NCBI GenBank assembly: GCA_950295325.1
Contig: OX485807.1
Span: 8,337,001 to 8,401,000, forward strand
Source: Polytrichum commune
Lineage: Eukaryota > Streptophyta > Polytrichopsida > Polytrichales > Polytrichaceae
Direction: 5' to 3'
Length of the DNA stretch: 64,000 nucleotides
The notes beneath the pieces are model-generated. The model ran no database searches. It was not told the DNA's origin and was given only the letters and a program-made list of their open reading frames with translations. Position 1 is the stretch's first letter; each line of letters opens with the position of its first letter. Of the stretch, positions 48,931 through 62,030 are shown in pieces. The position numbers and the translations under genes were made by a program.

Positions 48931-49924
48931 CATATTAGGAAATGCCCTAGTGTTCATCTTGTTACCCAAAATTTTTAACGGATTCGGATGTAGTCCATAA
49001 ATCAAACCCCTTAGTTTTGTTGATTTTAAAATAGCTCAATCATAAGATCATGATTAGAGAGTGGAGAACAATTTTTTTAGACTATATTGTAGAAGGCTCT
49101 TTATTTTATCTTTGTATGTGCCGGAATGTAGTTTCCACATTGGATACAAGTGGGTCTCCAAAAAAGGGAGCATAACACATGGCAAAATTTGAGGGGAAAA
49201 TGATTATTTTTTGTCAAAATAAAGAGACCTCTACAATAGTTTGAATAGGACTTTCCATTTTCTTACATACCGCTATAGTCGTATGTAAGACGGTCATTGT
49301 GGTTTTAGCAGGCAATGAAATGACATTTGAAATTAGAGTCCGGGAAGCCAAAAGGAAAATGTTGAGGCAGTAGATATGCCTGAGGAAGAGAGAAGGAGTT
49401 GTAATGGCCTGGCAAAGATGACAATAAGAAGCTATTGCCCGAAGTTGGAGCAACGCCATCTTCTATGATTGAAGTTTGACAAGAGACTGAGTGGCAAAGT
49501 AGAAGGCCAGTAGCAAAGAGTTGATTCTTAGCAATAGTTTGAGTACATGTAGTGAGAGCAATCTAAGTTTGATTGAATGAGTATAAGTTTATAAGACAAA
49601 TTGTTTGAGTAGGAGTATGGCAATTAATCGAGATTGATGTAAAGCTTTGCTACAACTTGGGATAGGGGAGCAACAAAGTTTGGCATTGTTATAAATAACT
49701 AATTATTGCTGCATTTTTGTTTTTATTATATCATTGATGCAATAGCCATAATCAAAAGCGTAAGCAATAAATGAACTAAGAAATAAAAGAATAATAATAA
49801 CAAAGATTGTAGGTATGAAACAAGACATTGAGTTGTGGAACAAACGATAGTTTGAGGTAGATAAAAGAGGAGTGAGTGATAAGGAAAGCCTTGGTGGTGC
49901 ACTATGCTAAACATGCACAACTAT

Positions 49925-50875
49925 ACGTGAGTTCACAAAAGAGACATTAATTTGAACTTTGCCGTACTACGTATACAAATGCTACACAAATCATATTTAT
50001 GTACATGCATGGAGGATCTTTAAAACATGTACAACATTTTGTACTTGTATGGCTATGTCACTAGACTTAAAAGCATAAGTGTATTCAATGTGAAGTTCAT
50101 TGTGGCTTATGTAGAGGTAGGGGATTCTAGAATTTTCAAACGTATGTTTGTTAGTCAATTGCAAAGCAATCCAACTTTATTTAAAGATCGTTTGACTTGG
50201 ATAAAGGCTTGCAATATACATGAAACCTAAACTCCTGACCACCACAAACCATGATATTATATTAAATCTTGGTTTTGATCATAGTGTGTGCTTTTTGAAC
50301 ATCCTTGAAGCTAAAATTATAAAAATGCGAGGTAGAGCAAGAAAATCAACTTCAATTAAGGTTTGGTTTGTTGAGAGGGTTTATAGGGTGTGTAGAAAGT
50401 TTGGTTATCATCGGGTGAAGTGTAGGAATTCAGTTGACTTAAGAGACCGCCTATCAAACATGTAGATTGACTTACGCTGATATAAAAAAGGAACCAACAA
50501 CAAGTGGACATACAATTACATTGATCATTTGATGGTAGACTTGGAAACAATAATCGTAATAGTTTTTTTGACATATATTGGAGACTTAGATGCTTATGAG
50601 TGCCATCGGAGGGATGAGAAATTCTTCAACGCCTTTATTGTTGAATGCTAGGGTTTTACATTAAACATATGATAGGGGTTGATTGTTATTCAAAAGTAAA
50701 TTTGTATACTTATGTTAGTGACTGTATATAAATGTACATTTTTAATGTATGCATATTATCACTTTCATTTTTACCATTGAAACTCTATTTGTATATAAAA
50801 GGTTTCTAGAGTATGTGTGTGACGGCACGTGATTCTTGGTTTTATTGAAAGGTGCACCCCTTGGGAAGGAAAGCA
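49925..50875 (+). repeat. Family A copy with two readable ORF blocks
   Basis: The protein blocks are VEVGDSRIFKRMFVSQLQ and NPTLFKDRLTWIKA (50115-50212), then after a frameshift KVWFVERVYRVCRKFGY and RVKCRNSVDL (50359-50445), NNKWTYNYI and LMVDLETIIVIV (50491-50565), and YECHRRDEKFFNAFIVEC with a stop (50595-50651). The 3' flank to 50875 (GTATATAAAAGG ... GTGCACCCCTTGGGAAGG) is shared with the copies ending near 22590, 34985 and 58425. A 5' part at 49925-50075 matches 55525-55690. Confidence 0.6.
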
Positions 50876-51847
50876 TAATGTGAGACAGACAAAGAAATCA
50901 ACTGAGAGGGTTAGGATTATATGTGGAAACTAAGTGATAGGATCAGATTAATTTGGAATAGACGTGATGAGCAAGGGAGAAAGATTCCGAAATTGAGAGG
51001 TTCGAGTAACAATGTAGAGAGTGTAGAGATTGAATGACATATAAAATGTGTATGTGAATTGAGTGATAGTGGTTTATGATTGAAAGACCATTGCCCAAGC
51101 TAAACGAGCTTAACAACAAGCTTAGAAGCATGTCATCAAAGTTTTAGGAGCCTTCATGTCGGACAATCTCACACATGATTGAAAGAAACACGAATGAACC
51201 TTAAGAGGGAAAATAATAAGTAATGAATCATGTCAATTGAGAATTGAAAGGAAGGAACCTTAGATTAATTGTTATAGAATTTCTTAAACCAGTATGACAT
51301 TAATTAATCCTTATAGACACTAGACCATACTTTCTAGAGACTAGTCCCTTGGGTTTTGTTGTTTTAATCCATAGCGAAAATCTAAAATACATTTTGGTTT
51401 CAGATACTAAGTGCTACTGAAGAATTTGATGGCTTTTTCCCCCATGCCTTCAAGGGTCAAGAAGTCGACACATTGCCAACATGAACGACTTGTTGGGTCA
51501 AGGTGTTTGCGAATCCCAACATGAAAGATATTTGAATTTGGAGAACATAAAGAAGACGAATTTAGGAGAGCCACCTAAAACGACTCCCGAACCACCCATG
51601 CTTCCACATCAGCTACACTAAGTGTGTTCCTTTGTCAAAGCGAAAGTGGACACGCGGCGGGCTTCAAGAAAACCTGCTCCGCAAACAGATCTGCTTGGGA
51701 GGATTTGTGTCGGACTTTTAAGGAGGAGAGCGTTCACAAGTATCTGAGCTTCCCAAAGGCAGCATGGCAGGCTTCCCTTGTGACTTTTGAGTGACAGAGT
51801 GAGTGCGTCCTTGACACGGAAGGAAATATCGGGACGGCACATGACTG

Positions 51848-51882
51848 CCTTCCCTTCCCTTCCCTTCCCTTCCCTTTCCTTC
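51848..51882. repeat. (TTCCC)n pentanucleotide repeat
   Basis: Six or so units, the last ones altered. It lies in a slightly GC-richer 350-bp patch without a recognisable gene. Confidence 0.9.
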
Positions 51883-53042
51883 ACTCTAATTTATGCGATG
51901 CTGCCCACTCTCCGATGAACTTCCTGAATTCTTGGATACCCAACCGTTAGTTGTTTTGAGATGCAAGAAGACCGAGTACTAAATAAGTTAAAAGTGAGGT
52001 TTAGTATCAAAAGCATCATCCCCCTCCTCTCGTACTTTTGGAATCATACCGACTTTTGGCCAGGAATCCATTGACAAAACCCTGTTGCTTTCAGAAATGT
52101 GCCCTCCAGTTTGTTGTTTGTCTTTCGAATTCATAGCTCGCTTGTCGCGCTTCGAGGCTTAATATGCGGTTGAGCCAGACACTGATTACATCGTGTTGGT
52201 TGCCAGAATTGAGTTCATGTAAATCATGGTAGTAGTAGTTACCACAACCCTTTGCAGTTTAATCGGTCAACAAAGTCTCAGATAAGTTGTGTGAGTTTCA
52301 GGTAGAAGCAAGTGATATGGAAGTTTCGTATCACGCTTTCATGTGTATTAACAAGAGTGCCCCGTGCTGTTGATCGAGAAACCCTCTTGCTCCTCTCCGT
52401 ACCCATTAGAATAACTACACTGATATGTGTGATTAGGTTGCCCCACGCTAATATATCGACATTCTTTGCTATTTTAAGTATTTTGATTACCATAGTAACA
52501 AAATACATGCTTTTGTTGTTGTTGTTTTTTGTGATATGATTTTAACCCAAGATAATTTGCATGGGTAAAGAGGCAACCTATTTGCAAAGGCAAACCTTAT
52601 TGCACATATTAGTGTAGTTGAGACCAAATATATATATATATGTATAGTAACTTAATAGCATTTAAGCATAATAATTGTCTAAATATAAAACTTTGTGAAG
52701 CACATAAATCCGAAAATAATATATCAAAGCCTCCAAATATACAATATCGAGTGTTTTCAGCACATTATACTTGGAAGAAGCACCTTCATTGAAGCAACCG
52801 ACATTGTGCAAGATAAAGTAATATATAGCTAAGTATGAAAAAACTCTTTCATGAATCATCATATCTAAATTGGCTGACACTGAAGAGCTATGAGGGTCTC
52901 TCTCTCTCCCTTTCTTAGACACATTCCACACACACATTTTAAAGATAGTACCACAATTCAACACGAATTTTGACGATGGGAGTAAAAAGTATGTGAAGAT
53001 TGTGGCGCTCACAATTTGCTCACACCAAGGAGCCTTGAGGGT

Positions 53043-53045
<3 letters not shown>

Positions 53046-53075
<30 letters not shown>
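53046..53075. repeat. (CT)n microsatellite
   Basis: About 15 CT units. A run of 15 C follows at 53270-53284. Confidence 0.95.
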
Positions 53076-53079
<4 letters not shown>

Positions 53080-54524
53080 TGACATATTCCACTGTGCCTA
53101 CAACAGTCTCAATGCTTTGAGGCAAATGGGAGGCGAAGAGGCAATCGAGATAATGGTTCACCTTGCCACCTTCCAATTACGGGAAATGCAAGCCCACACC
53201 AACCGCCACCACGTCTTCGCACACCACTTGGCACAAGGTCACTTCCCCACCCCCCGGAAACCAACCTATCCCCCCCCCCCCCCCTCCAGTAATGCACGGA
53301 AAGAGGTCCCACTTATTTAATGCTCGACAATAGTTGCAACCTTATATGATTTGGGTATGATGCGCATGACCTTGTTGTAGTTCAAAGTCACTATTGGATA
53401 CACGAAGATGTTTGCCATCATGCATTCAACTTTGCATATAAAAACATAGATACATGATACACATGTATCTATAACATGTAGCATAACCCATTGGCATTTC
53501 TTCCCCACCGTGGCATCCGTTGTAAGTGTTCTACTCTCTCATTTGTTCCTATGCTTTGCAACATGTGCATTTGGATTGTGCCAAGTTTTTGGAGTTGGAA
53601 ACCAACATCTTCTAGATTGAATATCTCCTCCCAAGGTTCCCTTACAAATTAAATACCTCATCCCCAATTCACTTTCACCTTCAAATTTGAGGAATGTTTA
53701 AAGTAAATTTTCATCCATATCATGCAGCTCATGAGGATTTGACCATGCAACATGCGTCGTTGAATCTAGGAAAATGATAGAACCTATATTTACCAAAAAA
53801 AATTGTTTAAGTCATGAGGCAAGCACAAATACCATGAACTTTTTTTAAGAAAAACTTTAGGACTATGATTTGTACATCTAGATCTACTTTAAAATTCTCA
53901 ACAACCATCTTATTTGTGGACAACAACAAATTATAGTAAACAATAACTCCCCATTACATATATTACAAACATCAATGTCTATAGAAATCCTTTTTTATAC
54001 ACTCGTGTTATTGAATTTGTGGTGTCCAAACACATACTTACATTTTCGGTACACATATTGATTTGAACAAAACTAGGTGAAACTATATCCCTCCCATATG
54101 TATACTTTGTAAGCGAACTTATCAATAAGAGTCTTAGCTACTAGATCGTAGACTTGTAGTGTATGGACTTTGTGTATTTAATGTTGGGTTGTTGGATGCA
54201 AGCACTTATGTTTTGGAATAACAAAAGCTATTCATCAAAAACCAAAATTTGTAGCAACTACAACATGCTAAAAATCTAAGTATCCTACACCGTCTAAGTA
54301 ATGATAGGATCAATAAAATCTACAAAAAAATATGGTGTTATGTATAGCAATTGGGTGCAGTCAAATCAAGATCATGCACTATATACCCCCCCACCTGAAT
54401 ATATACCCTCTTAACACATATTAGTTGTTTTCCCTAAGAACCTACCAAAGAGCATGTGACCATTTCATGAAACAAAATATATATTTTTTTGTCACAAATT
54501 CATTTAATTTTCTCAAATGATTCA

Positions 54525-54605
54525 CAAGTTATTATTTGGGTCAATGCCATTCTAAACCGTATTGATACTAATATACCACAACCTAATTTTAAAGGTCCTT
54601 GCATG

Positions 54606-54662
<57 letters not shown>

Positions 54663-55490
54663 CTTGATTGGTATCTTAAGAAAATTACCGTCAAAGATTC
54701 ATACCATATTTTTATAAAGAAATTGGATATCCTCATTATAGATACTCGAATGGTATTCAATTAAAACGATATTCAATTAAAACGATATGAGTCCAACATT
54801 AGTCATAACATTACCAATACAAGAGGGAGTATGTCAAAAGCTATATCATATAACTAGCATAGAGATATGGTTGTAAGTGGGTCAGATTATAAGGTAGTGC
54901 ATCTATGAGTTTCGACCAAAATCATGGGGTGGGCAGTACTAGTGTAACCTTCAAGAATAGTATCATTGGTAACATGGTAGTAATAAGGTATATATAGTAG
55001 GGTGATGTAGACTAATAAGGGTAGCTAACATGGGTAGTTTAGAAAATTCCATTAGAGCTACCGATTTTTTTCATTCACACTATTGCATAAACAAAAATTA
55101 TGAAAGTAAATGTGTCATGGAGAGGTGGACCAAAAAATAAAAAATAAACCAAGTCTTTGCAATTTATACTAAAGGTGTTGATAAGATTGGGATCATTTAT
55201 TGATGGTTATGCATCTACATGTGAATCTCTAAAATTGTAGCTGTGGATTTTAAACACTGAATATCTCTATGTCTATGTGATTGCACATGCATTTATTCAT
55301 GCTTGTTGGTGTAATAGCGCTACTTCATCGTATTTGAGAGATATGGTGTCATATTCAATGTCATCTTGGCACCATTATATAATACTCTATCCTCACCTCA
55401 TAGTGGTTGGCTCAATGGCAAAGATGATCTCCCTCGATGATAATGAGGAACCTATTTGAAAAGTTTTCTCAAAATCGAGATGAAATACAT
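54525..55490 (-). repeat. Inverted segmental duplication, arm 2
   Basis: Complement of 43792-44705. The (CA)n(TA)n microsatellite at 54606-54661 sits where arm 1 has only a short GTATATATACC (near 44612), so the microsatellite grew after the copies separated. Confidence 0.75.
54606..54661. repeat. Compound (CA)n(TA)n microsatellite
   Basis: About 14 CA units followed by about 10 TA units, inside arm 2 of the inverted duplication. Confidence 0.95.
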
Positions 55491-56439
55491 AAGTCCTAGG
55501 GAGCGCACCTTTCATAACACATATGAGTATATGTGAGTGCACAAAAAGGGTATTAAGTTGAAGTTTTCCGTATGACGTATTCATATACTACACAAAATTA
55601 TAAATTGTTGTTAGGTTCATGTAGGGAGGACGTTTAGAAATTATTACAACATTTGTATTTGTGTGATAGGATCACTTATTGAAGCTCATTTATTTGGAAG
55701 TATGGAGGAGGATGAGGGGTGTAGTAAGTTTTTGCTATGACTGAAAACAACAAAACCCAGGGTACTAAGTCTCCAGGAAGACTGAGTTAGTGTCTATAAG
55801 GGTTAATGTCACTTTGGATTAAGGTTCATAATAACAACTTAGGTTCTTTCTTATTCCATTCCTTCTTTAATTCATCATTCCTCCACTCTTATGGTTCGTT
55901 CGTGCTTATTCAGTCGTGAGTGATTCCGTCCTATCTTCAGGGTAATTTTCTATCACTCTACGTTTTTGACCTACTGCAGTCGTGAAGCTCAATAGCTTGG
56001 TCAATAGTCTTTTGGTATCCGGACAATAGTCTTCCAATGGATTTTCATCCTATTGGGGTTAGTATCATTTGGTGACCACAAAGGACAATGCAATGGCAGC
56101 AATTCACATTCCAATGAATTCATTTAATATAATGGTTCATTTATTCATTTTAATGGCATTAATACTCATTCAAGAACTTATCTCATTCATGAACCATCAC
56201 ACACAACCCTTCGATCTGCAATCTCTGCGCAACTCAAGGTAGAATAAACATACATGACTATATTCAATATTAGCTTGAAGCTTTAATTAGCCAAGTATTA
56301 TTTATGCTCAATACTATAATCCACTTCAACCACTCATTTCCCGGTGGGACATCTTAGTATCAAATAGTCGCCTCATATACTAAGTAATAATGAGGATAGA
56401 GCTTTCAGCCCATGCTTTCTTCTACTGTTAGGTTGGGCA

Positions 56440-57380
56440 CGTCTATAATCAAATCATTAAACTACGCTTACCCTAACCTAATGGTCATCTCTCTCTCTTT
56501 CTCCTCTATTTGTATCCCTCTCTATCTCTTCTACCTTCCTTCCTCACAGGGTGATCATTCTCTCTAATATGACTGTAGCCTTTCTCGGCTCCTTACAATA
56601 GCGCTAAGTCTCTCTCTCTCCTCTATTTTCTCTCTGAGCGGAGGTTTTGATTCTGCCTGGTTCTTGATAATGCTAACTAGGTTAATCCCCCAGCATTATA
56701 CTCAGTTGTCGCTTCTCTGGTAGCACTCGAATTGACTATAGTCCAATTGCTCTTGCAACACTCTATTCTTCCCCTCAATGGTTCTTTCACACTCGCCTTT
56801 CTCTCATCTGACAATTTTTATTTCCCATTACTCTTTCACTGTTGTGTCCTCTCTCATTCCGAAATGCATTCACTCCTATTTACTCCGTCAAATTACCTAC
56901 TTCCTCCAACAATCAATTTCTTGAATTATCATTCACATTGTGACTCCAATCTCTTACTTTAGTATGCTCACTCTGAAGCCTCTCTTCATCACACAATGTT
57001 ACTCTCATACACTTATGTTTTCCACCAAATAACTCAATTACTGTCAGATTATTGTCTGATTACACTGCCTAATCTTCACTCTATCACAAAGTTGAAGTAG
57101 CATCCTTCAAACTTCGGCACTTGGCCGATCCTACACACTCTTCGCTGAGAGCTACTATGCTAGTCTATCGCCTGAAAAACTCTTTGATAATGGCCCCCCT
57201 TCTCTCTTCGCCGATAGTCCCTTATCGTCCTCCTCTTCCGGGCGGTTGTAACTTCTCTCTGAGGTCATTCAGTTCCTAAAACTACTCTAAGAGCTCTTTC
57301 ATCCGACTATAGTCCAACATTTTCATCTGTTCTTCAAAAAACTTAATTCAAGAAGTTTGTATTCAGACTATAGCCCAAAA
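56440..57380 (+). repeat. Pyrimidine-rich strand tract
   Basis: The plus strand is C/T-biased with CTCTCTCT blocks and a recurring GACTATAG(T/C)CCA word (near 56734, 57306 and 57367). It lies in the middle part of the split family A copy. It resembles the 3.84-4.56 kb tract in inverse sense, though alignment by eye is loose. Confidence 0.35.
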
Positions 57381-57399
57381 ATCTGCTCTACAAGGGGTG

Positions 57400-57635
57400 T
57401 GAGTATGATCACACATTGATTGATGTTTCTAGTGCACAAGGTGATGATAAAGAAATTTGTAGTGTTGGAGAAGACAATTCAAACATGTGCAAGGATGTTA
57501 TCATAGAGATGGAATTGATGTAGTTGCAGGTTGAAAATGATTTATATGAAGATATGGAGTTGCAAAGTGAGCTTTGGCATGCCTTCAATGTTTTGATTAA
57601 TGAACATGAAAATGTTGAAATGTCCACTCAATCTA
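57400..57635 (+). pseudogene. Acidic coding-like segment next to family A
   Basis: The plus frame reads VSSAQGDDKEICSVGEDNSN, CKDVIIEMELM, a stop, then LQVENDLYEDMELQSELWHA and FNVLINEHENVEMSTQS. It is rich in Asp/Glu and unlike the random frames nearby, and it runs directly into the family A blocks that start at 57640. It may be the more N-terminal part of the same protein, lost from the other copies. No known family is recognised. Confidence 0.35.
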
Positions 57636-59449
57636 TATAGAGGTAGGGGAGTCTAGTCTTTTCAAAAGTACACTTGTTAGTCAATTGAATGGCAATCCAA
57701 CTTTATCTAAAGATTAATTGATTAGGATTAAGGCTAGCATATTATATATGAAGCCTAAACTCCTTAACCCCACAAATCATGATACTATGTAAAACCTTAG
57801 TTGTGATTGTGGAGTGTATTTCGAGCATATTTGAAGCTAGAATTGTAAAAAAAAACATCATAGACCAAAAAAATTAGCTCCAACTAAGGTTTGATTTGTT
57901 GGGAGGGTATATAGGATGCATAGAGAATTTGGTAATTGTTGGGTGGAGAATTGGATCCATTTGAATTGATGTACCATCCATCAAACATGAAGATTGGTTT
58001 ATGTTGGTATCAAAAAGGAACCAACAATAAGTGGACTTACAATCTTATAGATCATTTGATGGTAGGTTTGGTAACAATAATTGCAATAGCTTCTTTGACA
58101 TAAACTATAGACTTATTTGCTTGTGAGTTACATTTGCGGGAATTAATGACTTTCTTAATGAATGCTAGGGTTTACATTATACATATGATAGAAGTTAATA
58201 ATTATTCACTAGTATATTTGTATACTTATGTTAATGATTATTTATCCATGTAAATGTTTTTACGTATACATATTGTCACTTGTATTTTTATCATTGAAAT
58301 AGTACTTGTGTTTCTTTCTTCCATTTTTAAAAAAAAAAAAGCTTGTATATAGTGTGTTTCTAGAGTATGTTGTGAATGTACGTGGTTCTTGGTTTCAAAT
58401 GAAAGAAGCACCCCGAGGAGCGTAAGTTCACCATTTGTATCATGTTTGTTCAATTTTAAATCATTCAACATGTTATTATCCAATAGTGAATGTTTTTTTA
58501 ATGAAAGATGTGGTGTCCCCTCCCACTTGCATAATTATCCATTATATGCAAAGGCGGTCACAAAGGTTGTGGGTCCATCCTCAACAGCATCACATTGTAG
58601 TAGATCGTTAAGTTATGCTTGTTGCATCTTGCCATTCGTAGATGTTGAGGCGAAGGAGTGTATTGAACATGTTAGTAACAAAGAGGAGAAGGAGGAGGAG
58701 GAGGAAATGGAAGACAAAAGGGGTAGTTACAAAGTTTCTATGCATGGTTCCACATTGACTACATTGAATGTGCTCATTGCTTTGTGGACATTGATATATG
58801 GACTTTGAATTTTTTCTTGTACTTCCATCTATGTCCAAAATCTTTAGTTTCTATATCATTTTCCGCAATGTCTCCATCAATTCATTCTCAAACCTACACG
58901 AATTCATTTTTTCTTTTTTTGGCATAAATTGAAAAATCAATTGTAAGAGAGTAACCAAAATAAAACCAAAACGGGCAAACCAGCGCAACCCAAGTGGAGA
59001 TCAAGAAACCTACATGAATTCTAGAAATACAATCTATAACATGCTCAATACTTGAAATGTGGTTACATGTTTTTCCTTTTTAATAAAGAAATTGAATGTT
59101 GAATCAAACGACATTGATGTTAAAAATCATCTCCAAACTCTCATGCCAAGCTTGTGGTTGTTGATTTTGAGAGTAAAGTAAGGCAATCATTAGCTTGATT
59201 GCACTTTGTGTGACTTTCCCATTCATACTGTTATAAACAAAGATGTTATTATTTATGCTAAAATACCACAGTTATAGAATACTAGTGGATGCCTCTCCAA
59301 ATATTTGCCAACCTCATTGCTCACAAGTTATTGCTCATCGCTCATCACCCACTGCTAACTACTCACATGTTAGCACTCCCCCACCATCGCTCATGCCCAA
59401 GGCAATAATGATTTTGTCCTGCAACCATGCTTGTGGTTGCCAACCACAC

Positions 59450-60520
59450 ACACAAATGCTAGATGTCATAAAAAGTTTGTTTCGGCCAACCCCGTGCTGC
59501 CTGATGAACTTCAACATAGAACCCAAGACAACCACATTAGCATAAATGCATAATTAATACCAATGGTGGTTTTATTTCATGAAGAATAGCTACCACAGTA
59601 CGGGCACCCACCATAGTTGGGGTGCCACAACATCGTTCATCAATTTTCTCCCCTGGGGATGCATTTGGGGGTTGCCCACTAAGTTTACTTGGGCCATATT
59701 AGCAAGTGTGGTTGTCTACCATGAAAACCAGTGTGCTAGCAAGGTCTGAAGGCGATTTTCAGCGCTAGGCAACCAAAAAAATGGCTTCCAAACTAAAGCT
59801 TGATACCCAAACTAGTGGAAACAAACATGGTTTCTCCTAGTGATATATTCCTCATTGATATCAATTGGAAGGTTGAAGGTTGAATGAGTTGTTCGACCAT
59901 CATTGAGCAATTGACAACAATACTTGACGCAACAACCCATAAATTTTCCTTCAATCTTCAATTTGCTATGATAGTATCATATAAAAATATTTTACCAGTG
60001 CCTACATGGCTATAAAATGAACATTGCTTGTGTAATTTGGCAATTATTGTCAATATATCAAAAACAATAGTTTGTTCATGGCAAAATTGACATCGCCAAT
60101 ATTCCTAAGTATTAATCTTCTTGTTCCCAACCAAGTTGCTCTGCAATCGAAGGATTCATGTCATGAATGACAACTTGATTCATAGTAGCTCCTGGGATAC
60201 CCAAAATATTGCTCAATGAATTATCAATATTGTTGTTCTCTTAAAATCAAAAAAATCCATAATAAAGTATCTGTTCAGTGATAGGATTATTGATATGGTA
60301 TTGCACTTGTTATTGCCACATATTTGATGACAACATATTTCCCGTATCCTATATACCTGGTTGATTTGGGGTACTAGCTATGATGAGATGAGTAAGCAAA
60401 GTTATACATTAAGTTGTGATCTTAATTGAGTCCAAATACATCACACAAGCCACTTATAGACATTCCACCTGTTCTCTATCATTCAACCGGTTGAAATTTT
60501 CACCCAAGTTTTGAAGGCCA
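59450..60520 (-). pseudogene. Helitron-type PIF1-like helicase pseudogene
   Basis: Reading the minus strand and allowing frame changes gives, in order: ATMNQVVIHDMN (near 60200), a Walker A-like SHVGTGKIFLYDTIIAN (59965-60020), VVASS, GRTTHSTFQL (59880-59912), and VVVLGSMLKFIRQHGVG (59485-59537). These match, in order and spacing, the Helitron/PIF1 helicase pattern of a MNQ-D-N segment, GGTGKTFLYNTI, VASSGIA, GRTAHS-F and VVVLGGDFRQILPV. Upstream, LSSNMWQ and PITEQILYY fit the segment before the helicase core in plant Helitrons. The Lys of Walker A is kept, but the frame has many stops. Helitron ends (5' TC, 3' hairpin-CTRR) were not located. Confidence 0.65.
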
Positions 60521-61209
60521 CTTTCATTCTAATAAGTTTAATTTCTCTTTTGGTCAAACAAAAATATTACAAATAATGAGGTAATTTCATGTTCTAATCA
60601 TGTACTTGTTGCCACCAATTGTTCTCATGTCATCTTGTTAATCTCGAGATTTGTCCGCCCCTACAACTAGTCTCAAGACTAGACTACACATTTTGCCAAT
60701 TGATGTCCAATCTCAGTCAGTGAGTGCCATTTGCCTTGCTCTATCTCCTTCCCAGGGTCAACGTTGAATCATTGAATACGGGTGCATAAGAAAATCTCAA
60801 CTCGGTGCAATGGTAGGACAATTCCCAACTTATTCATGGGTCAAGGTTCAAGTTGGGAGCGCTTTATTATGTTATAAAGGAACTCCACCCAAAAATCATT
60901 TCACCGTCACATGCTTCAAGTACAAACTTGTGATGACCCAAGTGCCAAGGAGAAGGTTGATCTCTTTGATACATATATGCACATAATTACAAAATCTATT
61001 GTTTGTTGAACCGTGATTGTTGTTTTTCTATCCTAAAACTACTATTTATATTTTTGTTATGGAAGAGGGGTAGATAACATTACTAAGAGCCATCTTGGGG
61101 GTCTCGTTGGAAATGGGGCAAGGTTAAAGCTGTTGTGAAGACTGACGGGCATCTTTTCCGAGATTTATTTCGGGCTCACAACATGTATTGTACAGTTGCA
61201 TCGATAGAT

Positions 61210-61450
61210 TGACATGTACAAACAATTCGCAGACACACGTGGGACCCCGACCGACAGCTAAACTACATTGGAGCTTCGAAGATTGATACTCTTCGATTAA
61301 GATGTTGCGAATGTTGGGCCCAACTGCCGGTTCAGTCTTGTGAAGTGAACACTATTCAGGTCGACAAATGTTCACTTTGCAAAAGTGACCCAACATAAGA
61401 GGGGTACAATTCTCCTAGAATGCCCAAAATCTTTTGACACTAGGGGTGCA
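61210..61450 (+). pseudogene. Possible LINE 3' zinc-knuckle fragment
   Basis: The frame reads IGASKIDTLRLRCCECWAQ and then VDKCSLCKSDPT, followed after a frameshift by a GVQF...CPK segment. The CxxC followed by a (V/H)FxxECP-like segment resembles the C-terminal CCHC-type region of plant LINEs. The match is weak and the piece is short, so the call is tentative. Confidence 0.35.
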
Positions 61451-61814
61451 ACACCCTCGTGATGAGTGATCTTATGTACTAATGCCATTGAATCAACTAT
61501 TGATTTAATGGGACCCATGAAAAGTAGTAAGTCTAGGCCGCTAACACGTTAAAGATCGTCTAGCTTAAGCGCCACTTTTAATGTCTCCTTCCCGAGAAAA
61601 GGAGTGGCATCATCCACCATTGCAAATAAGTCTAACAATCATCCATCTCAAAAGCCGATAAGGAAAGGAGACATAAAAGTTCCATGACAACATGTGCCCA
61701 GTCAACAGGTTTCTGTCTGTATTCAGTCGTACTTAGGAAACGCCCGGATTGAGGATCATTGAACTGCAAACTTGCTTGACAATCGTGCCTTTTGAATTGG
61801 AGATGTAGACATAA

Positions 61815-62030
61815 CATTACTTAGTAGCTACATGATGGTGTATCTTTCCAAAGAAAGAGGTTGCGATTAGAAAACTTTGATAAGTTACTTGTCGAAAAGT
61901 TCACAGTACAACAGCTTGAGTGCTCCCCGTAAACGAGGAGTCCTGAAATTAAAGGAGAATTATGCTCCTGTGATATCTAATCCCACGCAACACAACAAAC
62001 AGATGTGTAATGTTATGAACCTCATTTGAA
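61815..62030 (-). repeat. Family C repeat, copy 3, inverted
   Basis: On the minus strand it has AACATTACACATCTG, CTCGTTTACGGGGAGCACTC, GTGAACTTTTCGACAA and CCTCTTTCTTTGGAAAGA, all matching copy 1 in order. Confidence 0.6.

Larger units (their letters stand above)
50876..54524. other. Intergenic DNA
   Basis: The patch 51600-51900 and the stretch 53100-53310 are GC-richer, with microsatellites. ORFs there are low complexity (Gly/Arg on minus, His/Pro on plus) and probably not genes. Nothing else is recognised. Confidence 0.5.
55525..58425 (+). repeat. Family A copy in two parts with ~1.95-kb middle
   Basis: The segment 55525-55690 matches the 5' part of the 50-kb copy, and 57635-58425 matches its 3' part, including VGESSLFKSTLVSQLNGNPT, FVGRVYRMHREFGN and the NNKWTYNL block across several stops. 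In the 50-kb copy these parts lie about 40 bp apart; here about 1.95 kb separates them. The middle includes a pyrimidine-rich tract and an acidic coding-like piece at 57400-57630. Either this copy holds an insertion or the 50-kb copy lost its middle. Confidence 0.5.

Noticed and set aside
43792-55490. The inverted duplication as a pair of LTRs of one retrotransposon
   Set aside because: The copies are in opposite orientation and no gag-pol sequence lies between them.
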